Source of the DNA: Haloferacaceae archaeon | GTDB lineage: Archaea; Halobacteriota; Halobacteria; Halobacteriales; Haloferacaceae | NCBI GenBank assembly: GCA_018609965.1 | Contig: JAHENP010000050.1 | Location: forward strand, 1 to 15,886 | Length of the DNA stretch: 15,886 nucleotides | Direction of reading: 5' to 3' | Part shown: piece after piece, positions 15,679 through 15,886 of the stretch | Layout of the letters: each line of letters begins with the position of its first letter | How positions within the stretch are numbered: position 1 is the first letter of the stretch | Notes under the pieces: generated by a model | The model's database searches: none | Seen by the model: only the letters and a program-made list of their open reading frames with translations | What the model was told of the DNA's origin: nothing | Made by a program: the position numbers and the translations under genes

Positions 15679-15886
15679 TCTCTGCTCCCGTAGTGGGTTT
15701 TCTCCACATTGCGACATAGTCAATGAGACTGTCACAACGCCTGTGACAATTGTGTTTCAATCCCGCAGTGGGTTTTCTCCCCGTCGCGACCGCGTGATCC
15801 GTAAGCAACACTCCGAGCGTGTCGTGTTTCAATCCCGCAGTGGGTTTTCTCCCCGTCGCGACACGACTCTGATTCGATCACGTCAC
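15679..15886 (-). CRISPR. CRISPR array, trailer end, continues past right edge
   Basis: Two identical 37-bp repeats lie at 15754-15790 and 15826-15862, separated by a 35-bp spacer. A degenerate copy at 15679-15715 (about 26 of its last 30 bases match, the first seven do not) is followed by a 38-bp spacer. A partial spacer occupies 15863-15886. On the minus strand the repeat ends in ATTGAAAC, the usual 5' handle of crRNAs, so the array is read leftward and the decayed repeat is the leader-distal end. The leader and any cas genes must be to the right, outside the window. The repeat length of 37 differs from the 30-base I-B repeats of many haloarchaea and would fit I-D or III better; the type is inference. 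Confidence 0.93.

Overview
The window looks like chromosomal or megaplasmid DNA of a halophilic archaeon (class Halobacteria). It is GC-rich, its proteins are strongly acidic (Asp/Glu-rich with few Lys), and several genes begin at or within a few bases of the expected transcript start, about 25 nt after an AT-rich TTTATT-type TATA box. That leaderless layout is typical of haloarchaea. No rRNA, tRNA or insertion sequence was seen.

Layout. Positions 1-2463 (-) hold a long membrane protein that is open from its start to the left edge, so its C-terminus is outside the window. It follows, 2 nt away, a membrane-anchored P-loop GTPase (2466-4124, -). A 136-bp divergent promoter region (4125-4260) separates this pair from a plus-strand pair: a large FtsZ/tubulin-like protein (4261-7617) and a multi-pass membrane protein (7622-8884). 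The soluble domain of the latter looks like a GTPase that has lost its P-loop. These meet, with a 2-nt gap, a minus-strand chaperone cluster: a J-like/Ig-repeat membrane protein (8887-10677), a J-like/Ig-repeat soluble protein (10732-12261), a short Hsp70 (dnaK-like, 12268-13803) and a GrpE-like protein (14061-14708). An unrecognised acidic protein (15048-15500, -) follows. The right edge (15679-15886) is the trailer end of a CRISPR array transcribed leftward.

How the parts may work together. A tubulin-like protein with an intact GGGTGSG loop, a membrane GTPase, a degenerate membrane GTPase partner and a large membrane scaffold suggest a cytoskeletal or membrane-remodelling machine. It appears related to the FtsZ-like/GTPase systems proposed for bacteria and archaea by Makarova and Koonin (2010). 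Here it sits beside a complete but modified Hsp70 set: a nearly lidless Hsp70, a GrpE, and two J-like proteins in which the HPD motif reads NPD and the usual C-terminal part is replaced by about five Ig-like repeats. The absence of signal peptides puts those Ig repeats in the cytoplasm. The co-location suggests a dedicated Hsp70 module that assembles, disassembles or senses the tubulin-like polymer at the membrane. That link is inference from gene order only.
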